NCBI RefSeq assembly: GCF_003610775.1
Contig: NZ_RAQO01000004.1
Coordinates: forward strand, 993,755-1,057,754
Source of the DNA: Alginatibacterium sediminis
GTDB lineage: Bacteria; Pseudomonadota; Gammaproteobacteria; Enterobacterales; Celerinatantimonadaceae
Reading direction: 5' to 3'
DNA: 64,000 bases
Part shown: piece by piece, positions 44,726 through 54,455 of the stretch
Layout: every line of letters begins with the position of its first letter
Position numbering within the stretch: position 1 is the stretch's first letter
Notes under the pieces: model-generated
The model's input: only the letters and a program-made list of their open reading frames with translations
The model's database searches: none
Told to the model about the DNA's origin: nothing
Translations under genes and position numbers: made by a program

Positions 44726-46930
44726 TTACATGAGACTTAATAAACTCAAGTTATCGGTAATCAAGCTTTGTGCTTCTCCTGTTACCGGCGATAAACGCCA
44801 ATTCTTATGCCGTAATTCAATATTCCATGGGATTTGTGAAGGCAGTGTCTCGTTGTCAGCCAGTACTAGTTGAGCTTCCAAGCGACTCGCGTCGTCGCTC
44901 CATTGCCCTTTTAACCAACGCCCGTGCCCTAACTCTATTTCCAAAACCTGATCTGAAAAGGCGAGCTCCCGACTCTGAACCTGATTGCCGTCAGACCATG
45001 CTAAAACAATGGTGCTGTCTTTTAAGTACAGTGATGGGTCGAGCTTTTCTTGAAGTACGCTTAGGAACAGTCGATTGTCTTTGTGAGCTAGCTGCCATCT
45101 AGCCCTGAGGTCAACCGCGTTTAAGCTTTGATCGTATCGATGACTAAGGTTAAATCCTAAGGGATATAAATTAGCTTCGCGCCACAAACTGCGTTTATGT
45201 TTGTCGATAGAGGGGCTCTGTGTCAGTTCTGATGCGATAAAAGTCATCGGTCTAGCATTTATCGTTGATGACAATTCACGGTTTTGCGCAGGAAAATACA
45301 ACTCAGCAAAACCTTCGCCTTGCCAGCCCATGTTTTTCCCAGGTACTGGATACAACTGCAAGTGCCGCGAACCACCAGCTTGGTCTAAATCAGATAATGC
45401 GATACTAAAGCCAATATTTTCGCCGGCAAGTTCTTCAAGATCTTGAACCACAATTTCAAATTCAAACACACGATTGTCATCAAACCATTGTCCATGAGCG
45501 CGTCCAGGAAACGCATGTTTAGCGAAGTCTTGTTCGAGCAAGGCACGCAATTGATAAAACTGCTGCTTCAGTTGCACAAATACTTCTATCTGGTCATTTT
45601 CATGCATATCACTGCGTGCTCGGCTGAAATCTAAATCATCACGGCGTTCTACCCGCCCATAAATACGGTTACCAAAGTAACTAATCGCCCAGCGACCGGA
45701 CAGGTCGTCATCCAAGCCTGGGACCTGTTTCACTCCCCCTAGTTGATTGTAGGCAAAAGGATAAAAACGGGCATTGCCCCACTTTTCCAACTTGCCATCA
45801 AGCTGCATTTCACTGCTTAAACGATTAGCAACAAAAGGATGAAAATATCGAGGAGCATTTGCATCGGTCTGAGTTTCACGAAAGCTGAATTGACCATTCA
45901 CAAAAGAGTCTAACTGCTCTGCAATAGCATCGAAAGCCGGCTTGGATTGAAAGTTTTCATCTAAAATTAACGCTCGCCCCTGTCCCTTAAACCAACTTGG
46001 GATCCATGAGTACTTGTCGCTCACACCCCACATTGTCATGACGTCTATATTGTCATAGTGCAGTGCGAACTCGATCAATTCTTGATAAATCTCAGCCTGT
46101 TTGTCTAAGGCGCTTACCCCGGCTGAATCAGCGATTCGCACATCAACTTCGGTAAAGTGAAACGTTAATCCTAGCTCTCTAAAACGCTCAATGTTTTTAG
46201 CCATCGGCCCACGACTAAGCGGGTAACGACCATCAAAGTGAGCTTGAGTACCGACACCATGAATAGGAACACCTTGGTCTAATAGTTCATTAACAAGCCG
46301 ATATACAGCGTTCGCTTTCGGGCTCATCCCCTCTGTTGAATAATCGTTGTAGAACAATAATGCCTCAGGATCAGCAGCGTGAGCGTATTGGAAAGCTTTA
46401 CTTATATAATCAGGCCCAATGACTTGATACCAAATCGTATCTCTATAGCCGCCTTGGTCATCAAAAGCTTCATTCACAACATCCCAATACTTAATCTTTC
46501 CCTTGTATCGTCCCACTACCGAGTGAATATGTTGCTCTAAAGCTAACAAAAGTGAATCCCGAGTCCACTGCGCATCCAATAACCATTCAGGGTTCTGGAT
46601 ATGCCAAACCAATGTATGGCCTCGCAGTTCCATTTGATTAGCTTGGGCAAATTCAACTATTTTATCCGGGCCCGAAAAATCGAAACGATCAGGTTCAGGG
46701 TGCACGCTTTCCCATTTCAATTCGTTTTCAAAACTCAATTGTCCAAAGTGTTGCTGCAAGCTGCTAGCAAATTGAGCATCTTCCAAATGCTTTGATTCCA
46801 ACGCAGCTCCAAGCAAGACCCGAGTGTCGGCTTCATATTGTCGCAAGTGTGGTAGCTCTTGAGCTGAGATTGATCCACTAAAGCCAATCGCAAAAAAAAC
46901 GCCAATAAGTTTCCTATAAATAACCATCAC
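44726..46930 (-). CDS. Secreted GH10 endo-1,4-beta-xylanase with CBM9-like modules
   Basis: The 734-residue protein has a signal peptide (cleavage near ISAQE), then a GH10 catalytic domain (about residues 30-345). The acid/base is Glu154 in WDVVNEAFDD and the nucleophile Glu261 in HFTEVDVR. The remaining 390 residues resemble one or two CBM9-type carbohydrate-binding modules: SSEMQLDGKLEKWGNARFYP at about 365 and SLWREANLYPLGFNLSHRYD near 605. It cuts xylan outside the cytoplasm into oligosaccharides for the divergent ABC importer. A LacI-type operator lies at its promoter. Confidence 0.93.
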   Translation of the reverse strand: MMVIYRKLIGVFFAIGFSGSISAQELPHLRQYEADTRVLLGAALESKHLEDAQFASSLQQHFGQLSFENELKWESVHPEPDRFDFSGPDKIVEFAQANQMELRGHTLVWHIQNPEWLLDAQWTRDSLLLALEQHIHSVVGRYKGKIKYWDVVNEAFDDQGGYRDTIWYQVIGPDYISKAFQYAHAADPEALLFYNDYSTEGMSPKANAVYRLVNELLDQGVPIHGVGTQAHFDGRYPLSRGPMAKNIERFRELGLTFHFTEVDVRIADSAGVSALDKQAEIYQELIEFALHYDNIDVMTMWGVSDKYSWIPSWFKGQGRALILDENFQSKPAFDAIAEQLDSFVNGQFSFRETQTDANAPRYFHPFVANRLSSEMQLDGKLEKWGNARFYPFAYNQLGGVKQVPGLDDDLSGRWAISYFGNRIYGRVERRDDLDFSRARSDMHENDQIEVFVQLKQQFYQLRALLEQDFAKHAFPGRAHGQWFDDNRVFEFEIVVQDLEELAGENIGFSIALSDLDQAGGSRHLQLYPVPGKNMGWQGEGFAELYFPAQNRELSSTINARPMTFIASELTQSPSIDKHKRSLWREANLYPLGFNLSHRYDQSLNAVDLRARWQLAHKDNRLFLSVLQEKLDPSLYLKDSTIVLAWSDGNQVQSRELAFSDQVLEIELGHGRWLKGQWSDDASRLEAQLVLADNETLPSQIPWNIELRHKNWRLSPVTGEAQSLITDNLSLLSLM

Positions 46931-46961
46931 AATTCCTTTCTCAAAACGGGTTAAAACGCGC

Positions 46962-46975
46962 TGTTAACGATAACA
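46962..46975. promoter_or_regulatory. LacI-type operator of the GH10 gene
   Basis: TGTTAACGATAACA is an almost perfect palindrome and closely matches the GH52 site. It lies 32 bases upstream of the xylanase start. Confidence 0.7.
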
Positions 46976-47173
46976 TTTGCATGGTGTTTTTCGTTCACAC
47001 CTAACCGTATCTATTGTGGTTAAATACTATCCTTGAAATTGCTTGCTAGCTTTTACGTTTTATAACAACCCTTTTAACAATGCTGTTTTAAGTGTAATTT
47101 TTTGAGATCCCTATCATATCTTTACGTCTAAACATTTGTGAGAACAAAAAATAAAGCATAGCGTAACGGCAAA

Positions 47174-47187
47174 TGTTAACGGTAACC
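47174..47187. promoter_or_regulatory. LacI-type operator of the ABC importer
   Basis: TGTTAACGGTAACC matches the GH52 site at 12 of 14 positions. It lies 27 bases upstream of the ATPase start. Confidence 0.65.
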
Positions 47188-47214
47188 ACACCCAAGTAAC
47201 TCGCGGAGGACTGC

Positions 47215-48303
47215 ATGGCGCAAGTCACGTTTAAGAACCTACAAAAACGCTATGGTCAAACAGAAGTAGTTAAATCGTTTGATCTAGAAATTAAAGATGG
47301 GGAATTCGTTGTTCTCTTAGGGCCATCTGGTTGTGGGAAGTCAACCACATTGCGAATGCTCGCCGGCCTTGAAGAGATATCAGGTGGCGAAATATACATT
47401 GGTGACACGCTCGTAAATGACCTTCACCCCATCGAACGTAACATCGCTATGGTATTCCAAAGCTATGCTTTGTACCCCCATATGACCGTACGTGAAAACA
47501 TTGCTTTTAGTCTGAAAATTGGCCGGGTTGATAAGGCTCTTATTGAAGAACGCGTTAAATACGCATCCGATATGTTAGAACTAACACCGCTACTTGATCG
47601 TAAGCCTAAAGCCCTCTCTGGTGGGCAACGTCAACGCGTAGCGATGGGCAGAGCCATGGTTCGTACGCCTGAAGTCTTTCTATTTGATGAACCTCTATCC
47701 AATCTTGACGCTAAGTTACGCGGTCAAATGCGCGCTGAAATAAAAGCCCTGCATCAAAAGCTGGGGACCACCACTATTTACGTCACCCACGACCAAGTTG
47801 AAGCAATGACACTAGCGGACCGAATTGTCATCCTTAACGGTGGGATCATTGAGCAAATAGGTACGCCTAAGCAAATTTTCGAAAAACCCAACAATCGTTT
47901 TGTAGCCAGCTTTATTGGCAGTCCTGAGATGAACCAGCTTAGTGCTGAGCTTACTTCTAGTCAGCAAATTGCACTTGGCAACCAGTCTATTTCTACCAAA
48001 GCTCAATTCAGCTGCAGTGAAACACATTGCAACTTTGGTATTCGGCCCAGTGACCTTCATCTTCAAGAAAGCAGTGTCGATGCACCGACGGTCCATTCTC
48101 TTGAAGCTCTGCTCAATAGCCAAGAGCTGCTCGGTTCAACCTACCATTTACATTGCACCATAGGGGACGATCGCTTTGTCGCCGAAGTTGCTACTTCTGA
48201 GCATTTAAACACCAAGGAAGGCGAAACCCTTCGTCTCTACTTTGATGAAGACCGCATGCACCTTTTTGACCATCAAGACAAGGTCATTCTCGCGCAGGCA
48301 TAA
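47215..48303 (+). CDS. ugpC: Oligosaccharide ABC importer ATPase (UgpC/MalK type)
   Basis: The 362-residue protein has Walker [10 protein letters not shown] near residues 36-44, Q-loop [13 protein letters not shown], signature [16 protein letters not shown] and a C-terminal OB-like regulatory domain, as in MalK/MsmK/UgpC. CGGAGGACTGC precedes the ATG. It begins a four-gene importer operon (ATPase, binding protein, two permeases), divergent from the xylanase gene. It supplies energy for uptake of, by context, xylo-oligosaccharides. Confidence 0.92.
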   Translation: MAQVTFKNLQKRYGQTEVVKSFDLEIKDGEFVVLLGPSGCGKSTTLRMLAGLEEISGGEIYIGDTLVNDLHPIERNIAMVFQSYALYPHMTVRENIAFSLKIGRVDKALIEERVKYASDMLELTPLLDRKPKALSGGQRQRVAMGRAMVRTPEVFLFDEPLSNLDAKLRGQMRAEIKALHQKLGTTTIYVTHDQVEAMTLADRIVILNGGIIEQIGTPKQIFEKPNNRFVASFIGSPEMNQLSAELTSSQQIALGNQSISTKAQFSCSETHCNFGIRPSDLHLQESSVDAPTVHSLEALLNSQELLGSTYHLHCTIGDDRFVAEVATSEHLNTKEGETLRLYFDEDRMHLFDHQDKVILAQA

Positions 48304-48367
48304 GTACCAAAATAATGATTAGTCAGGGATTAACCCGATAGAAAGTACACCTACTAGGAGCAATTGA

Positions 48368-49624
48368 ATGCAAACTCGTAAACTTACATTGATAGCTGGT
48401 GCCACCATGATGGCGCTATCAGCAAACACCGCTTGGGCTGAGAAGATAACCCTTACCGTCGCGTCATTTCCAAGCTTTGATGCGGCTGTAACAGCGGCAA
48501 TTCCCCTGTACAAAAAGATTAATCCAGACGTCGAAATCAAGTTGGTTTCATTGGCTTACAATGACCATCACAACGCGATGACGACGGCACTTGCAACCAA
48601 CTCCAACCTTCCCGATGTGATGGGTGTTGAGGCCGACTACATGGGTCGCTTTGCAAACTCTTCAGGGCTCTATGACTTGCGCCAGGCACCATTTAACTCA
48701 GGTGAGATAGAAGCCAAATTTTCTCCATTTGCGGTACCGCTTGCTGCTGGTGAAAAAGGACAACTGTCAGGTATGCCCGCTGATATCGGTCCAGGAGCCA
48801 TGTTTTACCGCAGCGACATCATGGAAAAAGCCGGTGTAAGTGTAGAAGACTTAACCAAAGACTGGGACTCCTTTATTGAAGCAGGGGTAAAGGTTCGCGA
48901 AGTGACCGGCCAGTACATGATGTCTAATGTTCAAAATATTGTAGACATTGTTATTCGTTCCGGCATTGAAGACGGCGGTGGCGTCTACTTTGACGCTGAG
49001 GGCGAAATTTTAGTTGAAAGCGAGCGTTTTCAAGAAGCCTTCCGCCTAGCAAAAAAAGCTCGAGAAGCAGGACTTGATGGAAAAATTGCAGCATGGAGCA
49101 ACGAATGGTCTGAAGGGCTTCGCCGTGGCGATATAGCAGTTGAGTTTATGGGCGCATGGCTAGGTGGCCATTTAGCCAACTGGATTGCTCCTGATAGCGC
49201 AGGTGATTGGGCAACAGCAAATCTACCCAACGATTCTTGGGCCAGCTGGGGTGGTTCTTACTACGCTATTCCAAAGTCGACCGAACACCAAGCAGAGGCT
49301 TGGGAGTTCATTACCTTTATGACGACCAATAAAGAAATGCAGTTACTTGCATTTGAAGAAATTGATGCTTTTCCAGCGTTGATTGAAGCGCAAGATGGGC
49401 CTTTCTTTGACCAACCTTTGCCTTACTTAGGAGGGCAAAAAGCACGTCTTCAATACAAAGAAGCTGCCGCTCAAATTCCAGCAATATCCGTGAATAAACT
49501 TGACCCCGTGGCCAAGCAAGTGATTGCAGATGCGCTCGAATCAGTACTTGAACGTGATGTTGCTGTGGATAAAGCGTTGGCGGATGCCGCCAAATTGCTT
49601 AAACGCCGTGCTCGTCGCAAGTAG
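48368..49624 (+). CDS. Extracellular sugar-binding protein of the oligosaccharide importer
   Basis: The 418-residue protein has a signal peptide (cleavage near AWAEK) and the type 1 solute-binding fold of the MalE/XylE class: LPDVMGVEADYMGRF, GPGAMFYRSDIMEKAGV and WASWGGSYYAIPKSTE. Aromatic residues are frequent, as expected for sugar stacking. The context with GH10 and GH52 suggests xylo-oligosaccharides. Cello- or manno-oligosaccharides are the alternatives. A hairpin follows in the intergenic gap. Confidence 0.88.
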   Translation: MQTRKLTLIAGATMMALSANTAWAEKITLTVASFPSFDAAVTAAIPLYKKINPDVEIKLVSLAYNDHHNAMTTALATNSNLPDVMGVEADYMGRFANSSGLYDLRQAPFNSGEIEAKFSPFAVPLAAGEKGQLSGMPADIGPGAMFYRSDIMEKAGVSVEDLTKDWDSFIEAGVKVREVTGQYMMSNVQNIVDIVIRSGIEDGGGVYFDAEGEILVESERFQEAFRLAKKAREAGLDGKIAAWSNEWSEGLRRGDIAVEFMGAWLGGHLANWIAPDSAGDWATANLPNDSWASWGGSYYAIPKSTEHQAEAWEFITFMTTNKEMQLLAFEEIDAFPALIEAQDGPFFDQPLPYLGGQKARLQYKEAAAQIPAISVNKLDPVAKQVIADALESVLERDVAVDKALADAAKLLKRRARRK

Positions 49625-49638
49625 AAGTATAAGTAAAT

Positions 49639-49659
49639 GGTAGGTCTTTTGGGCCTACC
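49639..49659 (+). terminator. Intergenic hairpin after the binding-protein gene
   Basis: GGTAGGTC pairs with GGCCTACC (one G-U) around loop TTTTG. No T-run follows. Such hairpins often protect the upstream binding-protein mRNA, raising its level over the permeases. Confidence 0.5.
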
Positions 49660-49702
49660 TACTGACCCTCTTTGTTCGACCCTATACGATCTGGAGCTTT
49701 AG

Positions 49703-50698
49703 ATGCCAAGCGTAGTTGCCAACCAACCCAAACCACTCGAAATGAAGTACCGGCAGGGACTTTTACGTAAGCTTTTCGGAGCTAAAGCCTATAAAGCGGC
49801 GCCGTATATGTTCATTAGCCCGTTTTTCATCTTGTTTTTTATTTTCGGCTTATTTCCCATGCTGTTCTCTATTTACTTATCCTTTCATGCTTGGGATCCA
49901 GTTGACGGCTTGGGTGCAATGGAATGGATTGGTTGGGAAAACTACACTTTTGCCTTAACCGACGAATGGTTTCATACCAGTATCTACAACACTTTTTGGA
50001 TAGCATTTGCCTCTGGCATCCCCCAACACGTTTTAGCCATTCCACTGGCATATTTTATCCATAGCTCACTAACAAAGATGCGCAACAGCGTTGTTGGCGT
50101 GTACTTTGTACCTTATATCACCTCTTCGGTAGCAATTGCATTGGTGTTCACCAGTTTGTTTTCCAGAGACTTTGGGGTGATCAACTTAGTACTGACGAGT
50201 ATTGGAAACTTTAGTATTGGCGAGTTTCAACCATTAGCTTGGTTATTCCCAACCGAAAATGTCGATTGGCAGCGCCCGGAATACACCAAACCGATGATTT
50301 CTTTTGTGGTGTTCTGGCGCTATGTCGGCTGGAATACAGTGCTTTATTTGGCTGCCATGCAAACCATACCTAAAGACTTGTACGAAGCGGCTACCATTGA
50401 CGGTGCAAGACGCCTGCAACAGTTTTGGTACATCACCTTACCCATGCTAAAACCGATGATGTTTTTAGCCGTCACCTTAACCATCATCGGAAATCTGCAG
50501 TTGTTTGAAGAACCATTCATCATCACTGGCGGCACGGGTGGCCTTGAGCAAGCAGGCAAAACAGCTGCGATGCACATGTACATTACAGCCTTCACTGAAA
50601 GCGATTTTGGTACTGCCTCAGCAATATCATGGATTCTATTTATGGTTATCGCAGGTCTTACTTGGATTAATACCAAACTTCTTGGATCAAAGGACTAA
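49703..50698 (+). CDS. Sugar ABC permease, MalF-type
   Basis: The 331-residue protein has six or so membrane segments and the EAA loop EAATIDGARRLQQFWYITLPMLKPM, the contact site for the ATPase. It is typical of the carbohydrate uptake-1 family. GGAGCTTTAG precedes the ATG. It forms a heterodimer with the next permease, 6 bases downstream. Confidence 0.92.
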   Translation: MPSVVANQPKPLEMKYRQGLLRKLFGAKAYKAAPYMFISPFFILFFIFGLFPMLFSIYLSFHAWDPVDGLGAMEWIGWENYTFALTDEWFHTSIYNTFWIAFASGIPQHVLAIPLAYFIHSSLTKMRNSVVGVYFVPYITSSVAIALVFTSLFSRDFGVINLVLTSIGNFSIGEFQPLAWLFPTENVDWQRPEYTKPMISFVVFWRYVGWNTVLYLAAMQTIPKDLYEAATIDGARRLQQFWYITLPMLKPMMFLAVTLTIIGNLQLFEEPFIITGGTGGLEQAGKTAAMHMYITAFTESDFGTASAISWILFMVIAGLTWINTKLLGSKD

Positions 50699-50704
50699 GC
50701 TGCC

Positions 50705-51538
50705 ATGCACAATAAACTAAGCAAATCGCATATCACAGCCTACATTTGCATCGCATTTGGTGCGGTTATTATGCTAGCCCCCTTCTACTTCATGTTTGTT
50801 TATGCAACACATGACAACTCGTCAATATTGTCGGTGCCGCCACCTATGTTCTTCGGCGATGCACTGGCAGAGAATTTTGCTATTCTTATCGAACGGCTGC
50901 CCTATTTTTGGCATAACTTAGGTTTGAGCTTTTTTGTGGCTATTGCTGTCACTATTGCCAACTTGCTTCTTTGCTCCATGGCTGGCTATGCATTTGCAAT
51001 TTTCGAGTTCCGTTTTAAAGAAGTGTTATTTGCGATGGTCATGGCCACCCTAATGCTACCGCCATTTCTAGGTATGATCCCAACCACCATGATCATGTCG
51101 GCTATTGGTTGGATGAATGACCCTAAAGCGCTCATCATTCCAGCGGCTTGTGGGGCTATGGGTATATTTTTGATGCGTCAATACATCTCAAGCGCGATAC
51201 CACGCGAATTAGTGGAAGCGGCGCGAATGGACGGTTGCAGCGAATTTGGTATTTATTGGCGCGTGATCGTGCCCTTAATTACACCCGCAGTTGGAACACT
51301 TGGTCTGATCACGTTTATTGGTTCGTGGAACAACTTTATGCAGCCGTTGGTTGTGATGAACGATATGAAAATGTTCACTATTCCGCTCGCGCTGCGTGCG
51401 TTGCAAGGTACCGGTCAGGTTCCTTGGGGTGCGATTAGTGCTGGCGCTGCAATTGCAGTATTACCTTTGCTCATTCTATTCATTATAACCTCTCGACAAC
51501 TTATAGCCGGTCTTACCGCTGGCGCAGTGAAAGGATAA
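50705..51538 (+). CDS. Sugar ABC permease, MalG-type
   Basis: The 277-residue protein has six membrane segments and the EAA loop EAARMDGCSEFGIYWRVIVPLITPA. It ends with ITSRQLIAGLTAGAVKG, the common C-terminus of MalG-type permeases. AAGGACTAAGCTGCC precedes the ATG. It is the last gene of the operon, followed by a good terminator. Confidence 0.92.
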   Translation: MHNKLSKSHITAYICIAFGAVIMLAPFYFMFVYATHDNSSILSVPPPMFFGDALAENFAILIERLPYFWHNLGLSFFVAIAVTIANLLLCSMAGYAFAIFEFRFKEVLFAMVMATLMLPPFLGMIPTTMIMSAIGWMNDPKALIIPAACGAMGIFLMRQYISSAIPRELVEAARMDGCSEFGIYWRVIVPLITPAVGTLGLITFIGSWNNFMQPLVVMNDMKMFTIPLALRALQGTGQVPWGAISAGAAIAVLPLLILFIITSRQLIAGLTAGAVKG

Positions 51539-51563
51539 ACCTCCCACCTTCCAATCACGTTTT

Positions 51564-51592
51564 GGCGCTTCAGAAATGAAGCGTCTTTTTTT
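51564..51592 (+). terminator. Rho-independent terminator of the importer operon
   Basis: CGCTTCA pairs with TGAAGCG around a GAAA tetraloop, followed by TCTTTTTTT. It lies 27 bases after the last permease. Confidence 0.88.
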
Positions 51593-51653
51593 GCCGAAAA
51601 CAACCACGGTTTGTTAGACTCGAGCTAACTTCGAAGACCAAAGAAACAAGGCC

Positions 51654-52739
51654 TTGAAAATTCTATCTTCAATTCCAACACATATGCTGACCGGATTTCT
51701 TGGAGTCGGTAAAACTTCAGTGATTATCGAGCTGTTAAAGCAAAAACCCGAACATGAAACTTGGGCTATTCTGGTCAATGAATTTGGCGAATTAGGAATC
51801 GATGGCAGCTTATTTGCCGCCAATTGCAGTGAAGAGCACGGTGTGTTTATTCAAGAAATTGCCGGTGGCTGCATGTGTTGCAGTGCAGCCCTCATGCTAC
51901 CGGTTGCTCTCAATCAATTGCTCAAGCGATCAAAGCCTGACCGACTGATCATTGAACCCAGTGGCATTGGTCATCCCAAGCAAGTGGTAAAGGCACTTAC
52001 CAGTGGTCACTACCAAGGCGTGTTAGACCTAAAAGCTGTTATAACTGTTCTCGATGCGCGCCAGCTCAGCGATCCCCGCTATTTAGAAAATGACATTTAT
52101 CAGCAGCAATTACAGGTCGCAGACCTATTGCTAGCGAACAAATCTGAGCTTTACAGCGACACAGATTTTGAAAACCTGAAGCGCTTACGTGAGAGCAATA
52201 GTAAATTGGGAACCGTAGAACTACTTGTCACTCGAAACGCCGCATTAAGGTATGAACAATTTGCGGTAACAACTGCTAGCAAAAGCATAGCAAAGCCAGA
52301 GTTTAGTGCCATTCAAACCCAATCGAACCCACTAGCCCTCGGCTTAGCTAGCAAGCAAGCTGAGGCGAGTGTCCCCAAAGCTAGCCCCATAAATTCAGTT
52401 GGCTATATGGAGCAAGAAAGTCAGCATGATGGGGTAAAGTCCAACTCATGGCGTTTTGACAAACGATATGTTTTTGATAGTCAACAGATCACTGAACTTC
52501 TAACAAAAACAGCAAGTTTGCGTCTAAAGGCAGTGATTATCACTCAAACAGGCTTGCTAAGCCTTAACCGCATTAACGATGAACTATCGCAGAACGTACA
52601 TCCAATGATGACACCAAGGTCAGCGTCAGAGCCTCAAAGTGAGAGCAAAATTGAATTCTTAGTTGAGAACACGCAATCACTGATGTTAAACACCCAACAA
52701 TTGTTGGCTTGCCGAATAGAGCAAGCTGACGAAGACTAG
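51654..52739 (+). CDS. G3E-family GTPase (CobW/YjiA type)
   Basis: The 361-residue protein has a P-loop GFLGVGKTSV, VNEFGELGIDG, the metal-binding GGCMCCSAAL and LLANKSEL as the G4-like guanine motif. The C-terminal part is less conserved. G3E GTPases deliver metals such as zinc to proteins. The start is a TTG with AAGG nearby. An ATG at 51684 would cut into the LTGFLGVGKT motif region. The 3' end overlaps the convergent CWC gene by 4 bases. Confidence 0.88.
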   Translation: MKILSSIPTHMLTGFLGVGKTSVIIELLKQKPEHETWAILVNEFGELGIDGSLFAANCSEEHGVFIQEIAGGCMCCSAALMLPVALNQLLKRSKPDRLIIEPSGIGHPKQVVKALTSGHYQGVLDLKAVITVLDARQLSDPRYLENDIYQQQLQVADLLLANKSELYSDTDFENLKRLRESNSKLGTVELLVTRNAALRYEQFAVTTASKSIAKPEFSAIQTQSNPLALGLASKQAEASVPKASPINSVGYMEQESQHDGVKSNSWRFDKRYVFDSQQITELLTKTASLRLKAVIITQTGLLSLNRINDELSQNVHPMMTPRSASEPQSESKIEFLVENTQSLMLNTQQLLACRIEQADED

Positions 52740-52963
52740 AGACTGGTGAGTTGGCTTAGTGATATAGCGCAAGCCTGACAAATACAGGCTTTGTTTTTTG
52801 CATCTTGAGGCACTTGGCTAAGCATGGCTTGGGTAAATTCGATTTGTGGCGATTGACACCAGCAATCTAGCGCTTGCGCTTGAGACAGTTGACTTGCACA
52901 GCGATTATCTTTGTTGCATAGCGGGCACAGGTTTGGGTCGATGTCTGGCTTTGAATCTGTCAA
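52736..52963 (-). CDS. Cysteine-rich CWC family protein
   Basis: The 75-residue protein has LCPLCNKDNRCA near residue 12, DCWCQSP near 33 and ACICQACA near 59, giving eight cysteines in the CWC pattern that probably bind zinc. It is small and soluble. Its gene is tail-to-tail with the G3E GTPase. A functional link through metal handling is possible but only inferred. Confidence 0.8.
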   Translation of the reverse strand: MTDSKPDIDPNLCPLCNKDNRCASQLSQAQALDCWCQSPQIEFTQAMLSQVPQDAKNKACICQACAISLSQLTSL

Positions 52964-53024
52964 AAGTTATCTCTTATTCGCTCACAAAAATGTAAAGCTC
53001 TAACTGCAAATGTGACCTTAGGGA

Positions 53025-53408
53025 TTAAAGCTCCGTGGGCACAGCCGAGGAGTGATGTTCAACAATCAGCCAACCACGGTTTTGTTTACGATAAACGATG
53101 CTAAACCTAGCTGAGGTTGTGAGTGTTTTTCCATCCTTGTTCCAATGCAAGGTGTATAAACCATTACAAATGGCCACATTACCAAAAATACGGATGTCGC
53201 TACTGTTAATCTGAACTTGTCGATCCTCAAAGGTGAAGATCTGGCTAAAGTAGTCCTTGATCAATTCAGGACTATCGCGTTTTCTCGACGATACAGTGCC
53301 CCATAACGAGGCATTATCATCGTACAAAGCACATATATTAGCGGTTGTTAGATCTGCAAATGCTGACGCCCAACGTTCAAGTTTGGCTTGGACTTCTTGC
53401 TGGCTCAA
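53025..53408 (-). CDS. SgcJ/EcaC-type NTF2-fold protein
   Basis: The 127-residue protein has the NTF2-like cone fold pattern of CaMKII-association/SgcJ proteins: RWASAFADLTTANICALYDDNASLWGTVS at the start and RFSIVYRKQNRGWLIVEHHSSAVP at the end. The conserved EHHSS motif is intact. No catalytic function is assigned to most members. Confidence 0.78.
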   Translation of the reverse strand: MSQQEVQAKLERWASAFADLTTANICALYDDNASLWGTVSSRKRDSPELIKDYFSQIFTFEDRQVQINSSDIRIFGNVAICNGLYTLHWNKDGKTLTTSARFSIVYRKQNRGWLIVEHHSSAVPTEL

Positions 53409-53849
53409 TGTTCAACACTCCTTTGTCCTCAGAAGAATATAGACTGGCAACCCTTCCCTGCGCGCCCAATTCACAATCTAGCTTCGTTTTCTAAATACTT
53501 AGGTATTATGCCTGCAGCTGATAAAATCTCCTAAAACCAAAACCTTAGTGTCTCATACTTAAAACACTAAAAATCTTGGCTTGTTTGGCCAGTGCGCAAA
53601 TACTATCGCATTAGCTTGTCCTAGATTCGTGATAGCTTCAATCGTACCTTGGTGGTAGTCAGAAACAGATAAGCTGGTTTTTTGCTTTGATACGCATTTT
53701 GGGCAAACGGCAGGCGAATCAAAACTAAAACAACTAACGATTGGATTTCATCATTATCAGAACTAGTATCTTAGCTAGGTATTTATATTTTGCTGCCGGC
53801 ACAATAATCCGGTGGGTTCCCACTACATTTTTCACTGAAGAGAGCTGAC
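53409..53849. other. Gap without a gene
   Basis: About 440 bases without a convincing reading frame. AATAC-TTAG-GTATT near 53494-53507 is a minor hairpin. The right part contains the promoter of the next gene, preceded by GAAGAGAGCTGAC as ribosome site. Confidence 0.4.
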
Positions 53850-54413
53850 ATGAAATGTTCTGTATACATCGCCGCTAGTTTAGATGGCTTTATTGCTAAA
53901 ACCGACGGCAGCGTTGACTGGCTGCATACTACTGGTAAACCAGAAGCTGACTTAGGCGAACACGCAGATATGGGCTTTGGCGACTACATGGCGTCAATTG
54001 ATTGCATGATTATGGGCCGTAAATGTATGCAAAGCATTGCCGCCATGGAGCTGACAGCGGAGCAGTGGCCTTATGGGGATACCCGAATTATAGTGCTTAG
54101 TAACACACTTACATCTGCACCTGACAGCCTTAAAGACAAAGTAGAAATGTATTCTGGTGACCTAAAGGACTTAATCACCCAACTTGATAAAGACGGTCAT
54201 AAACATGCCTATGTCGATGGTGGAAATACTATACAGGCCTTTATAAACCTACAACTTATCGATGAGATGACGATTACTCAACTACCGATATTAATCGGTG
54301 AAGGTATTCCACTTTTCGCAAAGACGAACCAAGATATCAAGCTTGAGCACGCGCAAGCTACAGCGTTTGCAAATGACTTTGTCCAAGTAAAATACAGCTT
54401 GAACTACAGTTAA
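53850..54413 (+). CDS. Dihydrofolate reductase family protein (RibD C-terminal type)
   Basis: The 187-residue protein opens KCSVYIAASLDGFIAKTDGSVDWL and contains DCMIMGRKCMQSIA and HAYVDGGNTIQAFI, matching the RibD-C/YyaP-type dihydrofolate reductase fold. Members are NADPH-dependent reductases of mostly unknown substrate. It is not the housekeeping FolA. Confidence 0.88.
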   Translation: MKCSVYIAASLDGFIAKTDGSVDWLHTTGKPEADLGEHADMGFGDYMASIDCMIMGRKCMQSIAAMELTAEQWPYGDTRIIVLSNTLTSAPDSLKDKVEMYSGDLKDLITQLDKDGHKHAYVDGGNTIQAFINLQLIDEMTITQLPILIGEGIPLFAKTNQDIKLEHAQATAFANDFVQVKYSLNYS

Positions 54414-54455
54414 GCTGCGCTAAAGATCTAAAACAACAGCCGGACTAGTCGAGCG

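Larger units (their letters stand above)
46931..47214. other. Divergent control region of xylanase and oligosaccharide importer
   Basis: This 284-base interval holds one LacI-type operator near each gene start (46962-46975 and 47174-47187), about 212 bases apart. No gene is visible. Confidence 0.6.
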
